Positions 40,843-50,016 of a DNA stretch of 64,000 bases are shown here, in pieces. Numbering within the stretch: position 1 is the first letter of the stretch; every line of letters starts with the position of its first letter. The position numbers and the translations under genes were made by a program. A model generated the notes under the pieces. It made no database searches. It was not told where the DNA came from and saw only the letters and a list, made by a program, of their open reading frames with translations. This DNA comes from Akkermansia sp. (lineage in GTDB: Bacteria > Verrucomicrobiota > Verrucomicrobiia > Verrucomicrobiales > Akkermansiaceae), in assembly GCA_017549485.1 (NCBI GenBank), contig JAFYUT010000001.1, positions 23,715 to 87,714 on the forward strand, read 5' to 3'.

Positions 40843-41184
40843 ATGAGTGAATCACCCGTAATACACACTTGTCAGAGATGCGGTGCCTGTTGCCGTTGGG
40901 AGGGCGATGTTTGCGTTACCGATGAAGATATTACTGCAATTGCAGCGTATCTGAACATGAAGGAAGAAGATTTCATTGAACAGTATTGCCGATTACAGCG
41001 AAATCGCAGAGGGCTTTCCATCATAGATGCCGAAGACGGAGCCTGTATCATGCTTACAGAATCGGGATGTCGCATTCAAGCGGTGAAACCCCAGCAGTGC
41101 AAAGATTTTCCTTATAAATGGAACTTCCCCGGCTGGGAGCAGAGATGCCCCGGAGCAGGCAAAACAGAGTTTACCCCAAACTGA
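40843..41184 (+). CDS. YkgJ-family cysteine-cluster protein
   Basis: 113 residues. The Cys-rich pattern TCQRCGACCRWEGDVC near the N-terminus, later SGCRIQAVKPQQCKDFPYKW and ERCPG-like QRCPGAG, gives the eight or so cysteines of the YkgJ (UPF0153) family, thought to bind zinc or an Fe-S cluster. The biochemical role of the family is not settled. Its stop overlaps the start of the ABCG-type gene (TGATG). Lies 16 nt after tsaB. Confidence 0.9.
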   Translation: MSESPVIHTCQRCGACCRWEGDVCVTDEDITAIAAYLNMKEEDFIEQYCRLQRNRRGLSIIDAEDGACIMLTESGCRIQAVKPQQCKDFPYKWNFPGWEQRCPGAGKTEFTPN

Positions 41185-44100
41185 TGTTTAGTCGTTTCTC
41201 GCAGAGGTGGAGCCGTTCACTGCAATTTGTGCGGCGTAAATTGCGCACAATACGCAGCAAATTTGCAGAGAGACTCACTAAAGAGCCTACGCGTTTAGCA
41301 TCGCGAGACGAATCCCGCCGAGCGCATGCCGCCGAAGTGGTAGACTTGTTTGCTACCATTATGGCCCAGGTAGAGGGCTTAAGCATGGATGACATGGACA
41401 CAACCATGGACATGCTGCGCTATGATTTTCCCAATGTTGAGCACAGTTGGTTGGCAGAGCGTTTTCAACAGGCTTATACAGCAGAATATTCATTATCTCA
41501 TACTCTCACCATTGCGGCGGCAGATAGAACAACAGCAGAGAGAACAGCTCTTGCGTTAGAGATTCTTACTATGCTTTACCGTGTGGGCGGAGACCTCACC
41601 AACCCCTCTCTCTTCGATAGAGTAGCAAATGGTCTGAATCTACCGGGACAATCACGTTTAATTGAAAAGTTAGTATGTACACCGGGGTTGTTGGCCCCTG
41701 CTCCACTGGAGGTTTTACGTTTTTCGAGAGATATAGCATACGCCAATGTAACTTTATCAGAACTGGATGAAGGTGTGCGTTTCAGAGCTATCAGCTGCGC
41801 CAACATCTTGCTGATAGTCAATGACGCAAATAAAACCATACAGCTTCATGGCAGAATCCTGCACAAGGGGGATATGCAAATCATGTCTCCCGGTCAATAT
41901 ATAGAACTGAATGGAGGGCGCCTGAGGTACAGCGTTATTCGCTCACTAATCCAAACGCAATACACTAATGCAGATTTGGCGGCTTTTCTGCATTGTGAAA
42001 ATGATGAGGTATATATATCACGCTATCGTTTCAAAAATTGTATCGCTAAATTAAAATTCGGTGTACATGTAGAAATTGAAATCCTGAACAAAGATGCAGA
42101 TATCGTCATTGACGGCACGCCTCTATCAACCGACAGTTCTGTTTGCACTTCGCATTATTCACCTTTTACGGTAAAGGGATTAGGCCCTTATTATTTTGCA
42201 GAGCTGCATCATATAGCTAGTCCGAGTAAGAGTTACCAATTGGCTCCTGATAGCAGAAAAATCTTAGTCACCAACCTGCCCTATGTTAATAAAATGGGGG
42301 CACTGATGCTTACCCCCGGATTAGCACCGGGTGTTATTTTCGAAGTAAGCTATTCACGTGTTACAAATGCCGGGCAGATAAGATTCATTGAAGGAGCTCG
42401 CCACGCCATCTCCATCAATGACCAAGTAATTAAAGATGACACCGTTTCCTTGAGCGACGGTGATTTGATTGCGTTGGGAACTCTACAATTTTTACGATGC
42501 CGTTTTTCTGCTGGAGTGCTGGATGAAGAGACGTCTCTGATAAACGAATTAACCGTAAAAGGTCTTACGCGTGATTTTGTACGTTCGGGTAGAGTTGTAG
42601 ACAATATCGACTTTACTCTCAAGCGAGGAGAAATGGCTTGTATTTTAGGGCCCAGCGGCTCCGGTAAAAGTACACTGCTCAATATGCTGGCGGGGCACCT
42701 ATCCCCGTCGTTCGGCTCCATTCATTACAATGATGAACGCCTGACTCCCGGCGCTTCGGCCCTGCGCAGACACATTGCTTTCATTCCCAGAGAAGACATT
42801 TTGGATGAGACCATGACGGTGGGAGAGCATGTGTATCAGGCTTCCATTTCACGACGCCCACGCCTGACTTACGCGGACAGAATGCGCCGTGTGCAAGCTG
42901 TGCTTAATTTTGTGGGGCTTTCACACCTGATTGAGCGAAGAGTCGGCAAAAAAGGGGAAAGAACCCTTTCCGATGGAGAAAGAACCCGCTTAAACTTGGC
43001 ATTGGATTTGACGGCTACGTCAGAGGTATTCCTTATTGACGAGCCAATCAGCGGACTGGCCTCCAGCGATGCAGAATATGTCATTGATACGCTGAAAGAT
43101 ATGTCTGCGGGACGAATCGTCATCTGCTCTTTGCATCGTCCTTCGCAGAGTATTTTGAATCAATTTTCGAAAGTAATGGTTCTCAATGATTGCGGCCAGA
43201 TGGCTTTTTGGGGCACGCCTGCCGAAATGCAAGCGTATTTCCAAACAGCTGCACGAGAATTGGGGCTGCATGTATCACGCGAAGCTCGCGCCGCCGGCGG
43301 CGCGGAGTTTGCATTTGAGGTGATGTCGGCACCTTTCAAACGATTAGGAAAAAACAGACTTCTTAACTCTAATCTTTGGCAGGAGCGATTTGAAAAGCAC
43401 CGTTACAGCAGGAAGAGTTCAATTACTACCGAAGATAAATCACATCGCCCGATTCCCCCATTACCGCGGCGCTCGGTTGTTGAATTATGGCGATTATTCA
43501 AACTCTGGCTTCAGCGCACATTCATCAGTCGCATCCGCAGCCGAATGAGTTTATATGCCCTTCTGCTGGAATCGCCGGTTCTGGCATTGCTTATAGCCGG
43601 TACATTACGCTCATCATCTACAGATAATTATATTTTTTATCATTCGCTGCACATAAGTGAATACCTCTTTCTCTCTCTGGTGTTAGCCATGTTTTTCGGG
43701 CTTACGGATTCAGCGTGTGAAATCATACGTGACCGTAATTTGATTAGACGAGAAAGTAATTATAAACTATTTATTCCGGGATATTTACTTTCTAAGGTCA
43801 TTGTTTTGACCGGCATAGCCGCCATTCAATGTGCATTGTATTTGTGGGTAAGTAACGCCATTTTGGAGATACAATCCTTATTTTGGCCGCATTTCGGCAT
43901 TATGGTGCTAACTGCTTTTATAGGCATTTCTCTATCATTGATGGTGTCGTCCTTGGTGAGGTCGGAGAAAACTGCGCTCAACATTGTACCCCTGCTGCTG
44001 GTACCGCAGATTCTATTAGCAGGAGCGCTTATTCGTTTTGAAGAAATGAATGAGTTTTGCCCCGAAACCCCTGCCTTACCGGACTGTATAGAGGAGCCGC

Positions 44101-44783
44101 TTTCTTCTTTACGTCACCGAGTAGCGTATCAGGACAAAAACACTCACGAGATTTCTTCTAAGCCGATTCCCCTGATTGCAGAACTTTGTCCCTTGCGCTA
44201 CGCATTTGAGATGATGTTTGTAACACAAGCCCACCATAACCTGTGGGATATAGAATATCAACGAATTGAAGATAAGCGTAAGGAGCTTCGAGAAAAGTCC
44301 GAGGCAATGAAGCGAGGGCACCATAAAAACAGGACAGAATTGAATAACCAGCTTCGATTAGTCAACGGTGCTGCGCTCTTGTTAAACTCGGCTGCTCTCA
44401 ATACTGATGATGCACGAGATATTCTACGTTTATCTCGAAAAGCGGCCCTCACACTCAACGAAGAGTTGATGAATGATTTGTCCGAAAAATTAGATAAGCG
44501 AGATGATTCACAAGGACACGCCGTAGAATTCTATTTTACCAATCAGAAGATTGTTGAAATGCGCGAAGGCGTCAACTTGGCACGAAAAGACAACCGTATT
44601 TCTGAGAACAGAGGGTTCTTCTTGGCCCCACGTCAGCCAACGCCATTTTGCGGCATGAATCAACAGACTGAGGAAGGCTCCGTCTCTACGCTGAGTAGAA
44701 ACAGCTTGTACCTGGTACTGATGGGAATTTGCCCGATATTAGTGGCAGCGTGGAGATTGCGGAGGATTTGCCAATCAGGTTAA
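41184..44783 (+). CDS. TerB-like / FHA-like / ABCG-type fused transporter
   Basis: 1199 residues from ATG 41184, overlapping the preceding stop; the frame opens earlier but inside the YkgJ-type gene. Order: basic N-terminus; helical TerB/DjlA-like region (about 45-165, HAAEVVDLFATIMAQVEGLS); beta-rich region with at least one FHA-like unit (about 170-465, ending ISINDQVIKDDTVSLSDGD); ABC ATPase (about 470-720; Walker A LGPSGSGKSTLLNML near 489, signature LSDGERTRLNLALDL near 595, Walker B VFLIDEPISGLASSD); ABC-2 membrane domain (about 789-1040); a helical insert; last helix (about 1174-1192). ABCG order, ATPase first. The signature has Asp (LSDGE) for Gly. Substrate unknown. Followed by a terminator. 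Confidence 0.88.
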   Translation: MFSRFSQRWSRSLQFVRRKLRTIRSKFAERLTKEPTRLASRDESRRAHAAEVVDLFATIMAQVEGLSMDDMDTTMDMLRYDFPNVEHSWLAERFQQAYTAEYSLSHTLTIAAADRTTAERTALALEILTMLYRVGGDLTNPSLFDRVANGLNLPGQSRLIEKLVCTPGLLAPAPLEVLRFSRDIAYANVTLSELDEGVRFRAISCANILLIVNDANKTIQLHGRILHKGDMQIMSPGQYIELNGGRLRYSVIRSLIQTQYTNADLAAFLHCENDEVYISRYRFKNCIAKLKFGVHVEIEILNKDADIVIDGTPLSTDSSVCTSHYSPFTVKGLGPYYFAELHHIASPSKSYQLAPDSRKILVTNLPYVNKMGALMLTPGLAPGVIFEVSYSRVTNAGQIRFIEGARHAISINDQVIKDDTVSLSDGDLIALGTLQFLRCRFSAGVLDEETSLINELTVKGLTRDFVRSGRVVDNIDFTLKRGEMACILGPSGSGKSTLLNMLAGHLSPSFGSIHYNDERLTPGASALRRHIAFIPREDILDETMTVGEHVYQASISRRPRLTYADRMRRVQAVLNFVGLSHLIERRVGKKGERTLSDGERTRLNLALDLTATSEVFLIDEPISGLASSDAEYVIDTLKDMSAGRIVICSLHRPSQSILNQFSKVMVLNDCGQMAFWGTPAEMQAYFQTAARELGLHVSREARAAGGAEFAFEVMSAPFKRLGKNRLLNSNLWQERFEKHRYSRKSSITTEDKSHRPIPPLPRRSVVELWRLFKLWLQRTFISRIRSRMSLYALLLESPVLALLIAGTLRSSSTDNYIFYHSLHISEYLFLSLVLAMFFGLTDSACEIIRDRNLIRRESNYKLFIPGYLLSKVIVLTGIAAIQCALYLWVSNAILEIQSLFWPHFGIMVLTAFIGISLSLMVSSLVRSEKTALNIVPLLLVPQILLAGALIRFEEMNEFCPETPALPDCIEEPLSSLRHRVAYQDKNTHEISSKPIPLIAELCPLRYAFEMMFVTQAHHNLWDIEYQRIEDKRKELREKSEAMKRGHHKNRTELNNQLRLVNGAALLLNSAALNTDDARDILRLSRKAALTLNEELMNDLSEKLDKRDDSQGHAVEFYFTNQKIVEMREGVNLARKDNRISENRGFFLAPRQPTPFCGMNQQTEEGSVSTLSRNSLYLVLMGICPILVAAWRLRRICQSG

Positions 44784-44784
44784 C

Positions 44785-44820
44785 GCAAAAAACACTGTTA
44801 CTGAAACAGTTTTTGCTTTA
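44785..44820 (+). terminator. Terminator after the ABCG-type gene
   Basis: Imperfect hairpin (44785-44799 with 44804-44816, bulged) with the T-rich 3' arm tttttgcttta. The argG -35 follows at once. Confidence 0.6.
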
Positions 44821-44845
44821 CTACACGGCATCAATACCGTATACT
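44817..44845 (+). promoter_or_regulatory. argG promoter and leader
   Basis: TTTACT, 17 nt, TATACT. The leader is about 34 nt and holds a short hairpin (cacgg 44856-44860 with ccgtg 44868-44872) just before the start region. Confidence 0.55.
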
Positions 44846-44885
44846 CTCGCGCGTGCACGGTAAACCGCCGTGTAACTGAATTAAA

Positions 44886-46172
44886 ATGAAGATCGTTCTT
44901 GCATACTCCGGTGGCCTTGACACATCCGTCCTTCTGGTGTGGCTCAAGGAGAAGTACAATGCCGAAATTATTGCATACTGTGCAGACGTAGGCCAAGCTG
45001 AGGAGCTTGACGGCCTTGAAGAAAAGGCCCTTGCCACAGGTGCGTCCAAGTGTATTATCGGCGACCTTAAGGCTGATTTTGCAGCAAATTACATTTTCCC
45101 GATGTTCCAAGCAAATGCCGTATATGAAGGGCGTTACCTGCTTGGTACCTCCATTGCTCGTCCATGCATCTCTAAAGCTATGGTAGATGTTGCCATTGCA
45201 GAGGGAGCAGACGCTATCGCTCACGGTGCTACCGGCAAGGGTAACGACCAGGTGCGCTTCGAGCTTTCTATTAACGCATTGGCTCCTCAGCTTCAGGTGA
45301 TTGCACCTTGGCGCATGAAAGAGTGGCGTGATCAGTTCCCCGGTCGCTCCGAGCTGATTCAGTATGCAGAGTCTCACGGCATTCCGATTCGCCAGAGCAT
45401 GAAGAAGCCCTACTCCATGGACCGCAACTTACTGCACATTTCGTACGAAGCAGGTATCCTTGAGGATACATGGTATGATGCCACCAAGGAGGAAGACCGT
45501 GGTATGTACCTGCTTTCTTCTGCCCCGGAAGATGCTCCTGATACCCCCCAATACTTGCAATGCCTCTTTGAAAAAGGTAACATCGTAGGTTTGCAAACCG
45601 AAGGTCTTGAGGAAATCATGGCTACTGTTGGTACTAAGGCAATCGGAGAAAAAGATGGTTACACCCTGCTTGACCCGCTGGGCGTAATGCTTGTTCTCAA
45701 CTTCCTTGGAGGCAAGCATGGCATCGGGCGTGTTGACATTATTGAGAACCGTTTCGTTGGCATGAAGAGCCGTGGTATCTATGAGACCCCTGGCGGTACC
45801 ATCTTGCTGGCAGCCCACCGCGACATCGAGACCATCACCATGGATCGAGAGGCTCAGAAAGTGCGTGACTCTCTTATTCCCGATTATGCCTCCATGGTAT
45901 ACAACGGTTTCTGGTTCGCTCCGGAGCGTGAAGCTATCCAAGCTCTCGTTACCAAAACGCAGGAGACCGTTAACGGCGAGGTGCGACTGAAGCTTTACAA
46001 AGGCAATGTCATGTACGCCGGACGCAAGAGCCCGAACTCCCTCTACAGTTACGAAATTGCCACAATGGAAGGTGATTATACAGATGAGGACTACAACCAG
46101 GACGACGCCTCCGGCTTCATCCACCTCAATGGCCTCCGCCTCAAGCAATTTGCAAGGGTAAACAATAAGTAA
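44886..46172 (+). CDS. argG: Argininosuccinate synthase
   Basis: 428 residues. Joins citrulline and aspartate with ATP use in arginine synthesis. N-terminal PP-loop [40 protein letters not shown] and [17 protein letters not shown] are family signatures; C-terminal RRSPNSLY-equivalent [17 protein letters not shown]. Single gene with a strong terminator. Codon use resembles pgk more than neighbouring genes (many GGT/GAG/CTT), which suggests good expression. Confidence 0.98.
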   Translation: MKIVLAYSGGLDTSVLLVWLKEKYNAEIIAYCADVGQAEELDGLEEKALATGASKCIIGDLKADFAANYIFPMFQANAVYEGRYLLGTSIARPCISKAMVDVAIAEGADAIAHGATGKGNDQVRFELSINALAPQLQVIAPWRMKEWRDQFPGRSELIQYAESHGIPIRQSMKKPYSMDRNLLHISYEAGILEDTWYDATKEEDRGMYLLSSAPEDAPDTPQYLQCLFEKGNIVGLQTEGLEEIMATVGTKAIGEKDGYTLLDPLGVMLVLNFLGGKHGIGRVDIIENRFVGMKSRGIYETPGGTILLAAHRDIETITMDREAQKVRDSLIPDYASMVYNGFWFAPEREAIQALVTKTQETVNGEVRLKLYKGNVMYAGRKSPNSLYSYEIATMEGDYTDEDYNQDDASGFIHLNGLRLKQFARVNNK

Positions 46173-46186
46173 TTTTCCAATTATAC

Positions 46187-46221
46187 AGAGTATCCCCATT
46201 ACGGGGATACTCTCTTTTTTT
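46187..46221 (+). terminator. argG intrinsic terminator
   Basis: A perfect 11-bp stem (46187-46197 with 46203-46213), 5-nt loop, then seven T (46215-46221). Confidence 0.95.
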
Positions 46222-46227
46222 ACAACG

Positions 46228-47349
46228 ATGAATAAAAAGAAGGTAGCTATACTTGCCTCATTTCCGGCATGGCTGATTAACAGCGACATACCAGCACCAA
46301 ATCAGCATTATGCCGTATGGTTGGTGTCACTGTATCAATTACTTCCTTCGCTTTGCCATGAATATGAATTTCATTGGATAACATTTTGTAAAGGAATAAA
46401 AAAAGCAATTCATAGTGTTGCTAATAATCAAACTTTTCATATATTTCCTGCCTACAGCTTAAGATTAGGGCAGATGACCCACTACATAAGGGAAAGGTTT
46501 TGTATCCATAAAGCATTAAAAAAAATTAACCCCGATATAGTTCATGCTTGGGGAACAGAAACTTTTTATGCCCTAGCTGCAAAATCTTTTAAAGGTAAAA
46601 AGATTCTTTCAATGCAGGGAGTCCTGACGGCATATGCTAAACGCGCAAGCATGGCACCATTTCAAATCAGACAAAGTAAGCTCGAACCGGCTACTTTGCA
46701 AGCATATACAATCGTAACGGCTGAGTCTTCGTGGGCAGTAGAAAGATGCAAAGAGCTTGCGCCTAACACAACAGTAATACAATGGGAATACTCAGCTAAC
46801 AAGGATTTCTTTAAAATTAACAGAACTATTTCAGATCAACCTTATTGCGTTCTGGCCGGCACAGATACTCCTGTTAAAGATGTAGAAAGTGCAATCATTG
46901 CATTTTCAAGTCCTCAATTGTCTCATGTCAGGTTGCTGTTGGCAGGAATAGATGCACAGAAACGCCCAAATCTTCCACCAAATATCATAGCATTAGGGAG
47001 AGTTGATAGAAAACGGATTGCGGATTTGCTTCAATCCGCTTGGTGTGTCGTCCATCCTAGCCTTGCAGATTGTTGTCCTAATATTATCAAAGAAGCGAGA
47101 GTTATAGGGTTACCTTGCATAGTTACTGAAGAATGCGGAGCCAAACAATATGTAGAAAACGGGCTCTCCGGCTTCGTTATTCCTACTAAATCTCCCCAAA
47201 AAATTATAGAAGCAGTTCTGCACATTACACAGGACAAAAATACTTCTCTTAAAATGGGCAAACATAATCACGAATTATGCCGCACGGCCTTAAGCGAAGA
47301 AACGATGTTACAAGGTATTCAACAATTATACGCGAGTCTTATTAAATAA
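46228..47349 (+). CDS. Glycosyltransferase family 4-like
   Basis: 373 residues, GT-B fold of the GT4 type. The N-terminal half has KKINPDIVHAWGTETFYALA, usual for donor/acceptor cleft strands; the C-terminal half has VLAGTDTPVKDVESAI, RVDRKRIADLLQSAWCVVHP and the GT4 signature region PNIIKEARVIGLPCIVTEEC with EARVIGLP in place of E-x7-E. Probably adds a sugar to a surface glycan. Starts only 6 nt after the argG terminator and shows no promoter I can recognise. The gene is clearly more AT-rich than argG or hisC, suggesting a horizontally acquired pair. Confidence 0.88.
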   Translation: MNKKKVAILASFPAWLINSDIPAPNQHYAVWLVSLYQLLPSLCHEYEFHWITFCKGIKKAIHSVANNQTFHIFPAYSLRLGQMTHYIRERFCIHKALKKINPDIVHAWGTETFYALAAKSFKGKKILSMQGVLTAYAKRASMAPFQIRQSKLEPATLQAYTIVTAESSWAVERCKELAPNTTVIQWEYSANKDFFKINRTISDQPYCVLAGTDTPVKDVESAIIAFSSPQLSHVRLLLAGIDAQKRPNLPPNIIALGRVDRKRIADLLQSAWCVVHPSLADCCPNIIKEARVIGLPCIVTEECGAKQYVENGLSGFVIPTKSPQKIIEAVLHITQDKNTSLKMGKHNHELCRTALSEETMLQGIQQLYASLIK

Positions 47350-47401
47350 TATTTCCAATTTGCACATTGTTTCTGTTTTCATTTTAACATTATACAAAGA
47401 A

Positions 47402-47992
47402 ATGAAAATTAAAGTTATCAAGCTCATTTATTCCATTAAAGCCTTTATATATAGAATTAAAGGCATTCAAATTGGAAAAAAAACGTTCATCAGTGGTTTC
47501 CCTTGGTTTTATCGAAAAAAAGGAAGCAAAATTGTTATAGGTGATAGAGTAACGCTTCACTCAAAAAGAAGATACAACACTCTTATAACCAATCAAGTAT
47601 CCATTTCAACAATTACTCCTGAAGCAGTTGTAGAACTGCATGAGAATTGCGGATTAAGTGGCTGTAAAATAGTATGCGCCAACAAAGTCAGTATTGGTAA
47701 GTATACCATGATAGGGCCAGACACTGTGATATATGACTGTAAGCAACACGAATATGATGAAAATGTAGGATGGCTCGGTTGCAAAAAGGTTACCGGCAAA
47801 CCTATCATAATTGGAGAGCGTTGTTTTATCGGCATGCGCTGTATTATACTCAAAGGTGTCACCATTGGAGATAATTGTGTAATTTCTGCAGGCACCATCA
47901 TAACTCAAGACGTGCCCGCAGGACACCTTGCAAAAGGAAATCCTGCTACCTATACACCATTGTCACCTCGAAACGGTGGACCGTCTTACTAA
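47402..47992 (+). CDS. Left-handed beta-helix acyltransferase (WbbJ/WcaF-like)
   Basis: 196 residues from ATG 47402 (MKIKVIKLIYSIKAF); a TTG 14 codons upstream is less likely. Hexapeptide repeats ([LIV]-G-x-x) run from about residue 75 to 180 (KVSIGKYTMIGPDTVI, GKPIIIGERCFIGMRCI, GVTIGDNCVISAGTIITQDV), ending in the usual AGHLAKGNPATY loop. YDCKQHEYDEN carries the candidate catalytic His. Such enzymes O-acetylate sugars of surface polysaccharides. AT-rich like its partner glycosyltransferase. Converges on hisC with a 4-nt gap. Confidence 0.88.
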   Translation: MKIKVIKLIYSIKAFIYRIKGIQIGKKTFISGFPWFYRKKGSKIVIGDRVTLHSKRRYNTLITNQVSISTITPEAVVELHENCGLSGCKIVCANKVSIGKYTMIGPDTVIYDCKQHEYDENVGWLGCKKVTGKPIIIGERCFIGMRCIILKGVTIGDNCVISAGTIITQDVPAGHLAKGNPATYTPLSPRNGGPSY

Positions 47993-47996
47993 ATAT

Positions 47997-49094
47997 TTAA
48001 TTCAACAAAGATTCAAGCACAGCCAAGCATCTGGCATTCTCTCTCTCATTACCTACGGTGATGCGCACGTAATCAGGTAAGCCATAACCGTCCATGTGGC
48101 GGAGAATAACGCCATGAGCGAGGCAGGAGTTAAAAATCTCCCTGCCTCGTCCTGTTTTAACAAGGATGAAATTGCCGTGAGAGGGAATATATTCAATCCC
48201 CCATTTATCAAAAGCTGCATAGAACTGCTTTTTGCCCTCATTGACCAGGTGAACGGACGCAGCTAAATGTGCCTCATCATCAAGGGCAGCCACGGTTGCG
48301 GCTTGCGCCATTAGATTCATATTAAAAGGAGTGCGGGCCTTGTTAAGCAAATCTGCTATTTCTGGGGTTGTGATACCATAACCGGCACGCAAACCGGCTA
48401 AACCATACGCTTTAGAGAAAGTTCTCAAAATAATAACATTCTTCCCCTGCTTCACATATTTGAGGGTATCAGGCTTAACATCTGCAAAATCAATATAAGC
48501 CTCGTCAAATGCCACAATGACATGGTTCGGCACCTGCTCCATAAAAGCATCCATTTCTTCCTGGAACACCATGGTGCCCACGGGGTTTGTCGGATTCGTA
48601 ATGAAAATCAAGCGCGTTTGAGGGGTAATCGCTTTAATCATCCCCTGCAAATCATGGCTCCAGTCCTTTTTATTATCCACCTCTACATATGTAGCACCGA
48701 ACAATTTACACATGATGGGGTACATGGAGAAGCTGTGTTTGGCAGCAATCAACTCAATCCCCTCATGCAAGCATGCATGACACAGTAGCTCAATAATTTC
48801 ACTACTACCACTACCAACAACCGTCTGCTGAAAATCTACGCCAAAACGCTCCGCCAACTTACTGCGCAAGGTATAGGATGCACCATCCGGGTATATATGA
48901 GCGCCCATGGTCGCTTTCTGCATAGCCTCGATAGCCTTGGGAGACGGTCCGAGCGAATTTTCGTTGGATGCCAGCTTAACAATATCAGACACTTTCAACC
49001 CAAGCTCGCGTGCAGTCTCTTCAATAGGCTTACCGGGTTGATATGCTACCAAATCCAGTACATACTGATTAGCGTATTGTGTAATAGTGCTCAT
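47997..49094 (-). CDS. hisC: Histidinol-phosphate aminotransferase
   Basis: 365 residues, PLP-dependent fold type I. Makes histidinol phosphate from imidazole acetol phosphate. Key segments: LASNENSLGPSPKA near the N-terminus, NPTNPVGTMV, AFDEAYIDF and RTFSKAYGLAGLRAGYG, with the PLP Lys near residue 226. C-terminal DYVRITVG-like YVRITVGNEREN binds the substrate phosphate or carboxylate. Single gene, start-proximal promoter, divergent from the 49220 gene. Some relatives accept aromatic amino acids. Confidence 0.93.
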   Translation of the reverse strand: MSTITQYANQYVLDLVAYQPGKPIEETARELGLKVSDIVKLASNENSLGPSPKAIEAMQKATMGAHIYPDGASYTLRSKLAERFGVDFQQTVVGSGSSEIIELLCHACLHEGIELIAAKHSFSMYPIMCKLFGATYVEVDNKKDWSHDLQGMIKAITPQTRLIFITNPTNPVGTMVFQEEMDAFMEQVPNHVIVAFDEAYIDFADVKPDTLKYVKQGKNVIILRTFSKAYGLAGLRAGYGITTPEIADLLNKARTPFNMNLMAQAATVAALDDEAHLAASVHLVNEGKKQFYAAFDKWGIEYIPSHGNFILVKTGRGREIFNSCLAHGVILRHMDGYGLPDYVRITVGNERENARCLAVLESLLN

Positions 49095-49107
49095 AGAAAT
49101 CGCTCAG

Positions 49108-49136
49108 ATTATAGTACACACAGATTCACGAATCAA
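49108..49136 (-). promoter_or_regulatory. hisC promoter, start-proximal
   Basis: TTGATT, 17 nt, perfect TATAAT on the minus strand; the -10 ends 13 nt before ATG 49094. Confidence 0.7.
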
Positions 49137-49179
49137 GCCTGTAATCCACATGCAATGGGGATTGACGCGATTTTTTTGC

Positions 49180-49208
49180 TTGCAAAACCGTGCAGAATAT
49201 CATATAAA
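49180..49208 (+). promoter_or_regulatory. Promoter of the 49220 gene, start-proximal
   Basis: TTGCAA, 17 nt, TATAAA; the -10 ends 11 nt before ATG 49220, favouring this start over ATG 49232. Confidence 0.65.
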
Positions 49209-49219
49209 AAACTAAAGCA

Positions 49220-50011
49220 ATGGTGTTTATCATGAAAAAGTTGTTACCGATAATTCTCATAGTGGGAGGCTGCATCAGCCTCGCGCAGCCGGAGGTATCG
49301 GTTAAGCTCAGCTCCTGTCGCACCGAATATCGCCCCCACGACGCAACAGATAAACCCGGATTCGGTGTCAAATTAGAGTTACAGCCCTCTGCCGGAATCA
49401 GCATTTTCGAAACAGAGAACCTGCATTCCTCTATTACCCTCAACGATGAATTCGGTAAAAAAGCAAAACCCGAAACCGCCGGTATCTTCTCAGAATCCGG
49501 AAAAACATTCGCGAAAATTACGTTCAAAAAGCGCCCTGAAGGGAAAAAAGTAAAGCTGGAAGGTTCTCTCAAAATATCTATTGCAAAAAACGTTGTTGTA
49601 CATGACCACGTCAGACCCGATTTATTGCAAGCTTCCACAATTCAACTCGGAGACGTATCTTTCAACATAACTCCCGCTGATGAAAATGCCAATAAAGGCA
49701 ACAGAGAGGGAGAACGACTTAGGCGAGCAGAAATCAAGATGAGATACCCCGCATCTGTTACCATCATGAAAATCACTCGTCGCTGGGGAGAAGATGCAGA
49801 TACCGCTTTTTCTCAAGATATTGATTTTTCAACAACTGTTTCCGAAGATAATTCCACCAAAACAACAACAGTTATTTTGGTAGATGCCTTGCCTACCCCC
49901 ACTCTGCAAATATCAACGTGCTCCGAAAAATCAGATATTGATATTCCTGTCGGATTTGATATCACCCTTAGTGGTGCTGTAGAAATAACCACTCCGCAAG
50001 AGAATAAATAA
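49220..50011 (+). CDS. Secreted protein, paralogous pair member 1
   Basis: 263 residues from ATG 49220 (MVFIMKKLLPI), or 259 from ATG 49232. Signal peptide KKLLPIILIVGGCISLAQ; VGGC could be a weak lipobox. The mature part is beta-rich with charged surface and no cysteine pattern of known domains. It has the same order of segments as the next gene: N-terminal strand with a Cys (SVKLSSCRTEY), an LQPSAGISIFETEN-like strand, a GSLKISIAKNVVVHD-like strand and an IKMRYPASVTIMKI-like strand. Possibly a DUF of Ig-like type; function unknown. Co-transcribed with the 50017 gene, 5 nt downstream. Confidence 0.72.
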   Translation: MVFIMKKLLPIILIVGGCISLAQPEVSVKLSSCRTEYRPHDATDKPGFGVKLELQPSAGISIFETENLHSSITLNDEFGKKAKPETAGIFSESGKTFAKITFKKRPEGKKVKLEGSLKISIAKNVVVHDHVRPDLLQASTIQLGDVSFNITPADENANKGNREGERLRRAEIKMRYPASVTIMKITRRWGEDADTAFSQDIDFSTTVSEDNSTKTTTVILVDALPTPTLQISTCSEKSDIDIPVGFDITLSGAVEITTPQENK

Positions 50012-50016
50012 GAGCC

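Noticed and set aside
44856..44872. argG leader hairpin as a riboswitch or ARG box
   Set aside because: Too short for any known riboswitch and no match to the ArgR box; kept only as a low-interest observation.
45429..46289. 286-codon minus-strand frame across the argG end
   Set aside because: It runs through the argG terminator and antisense to conserved ArgG motifs.
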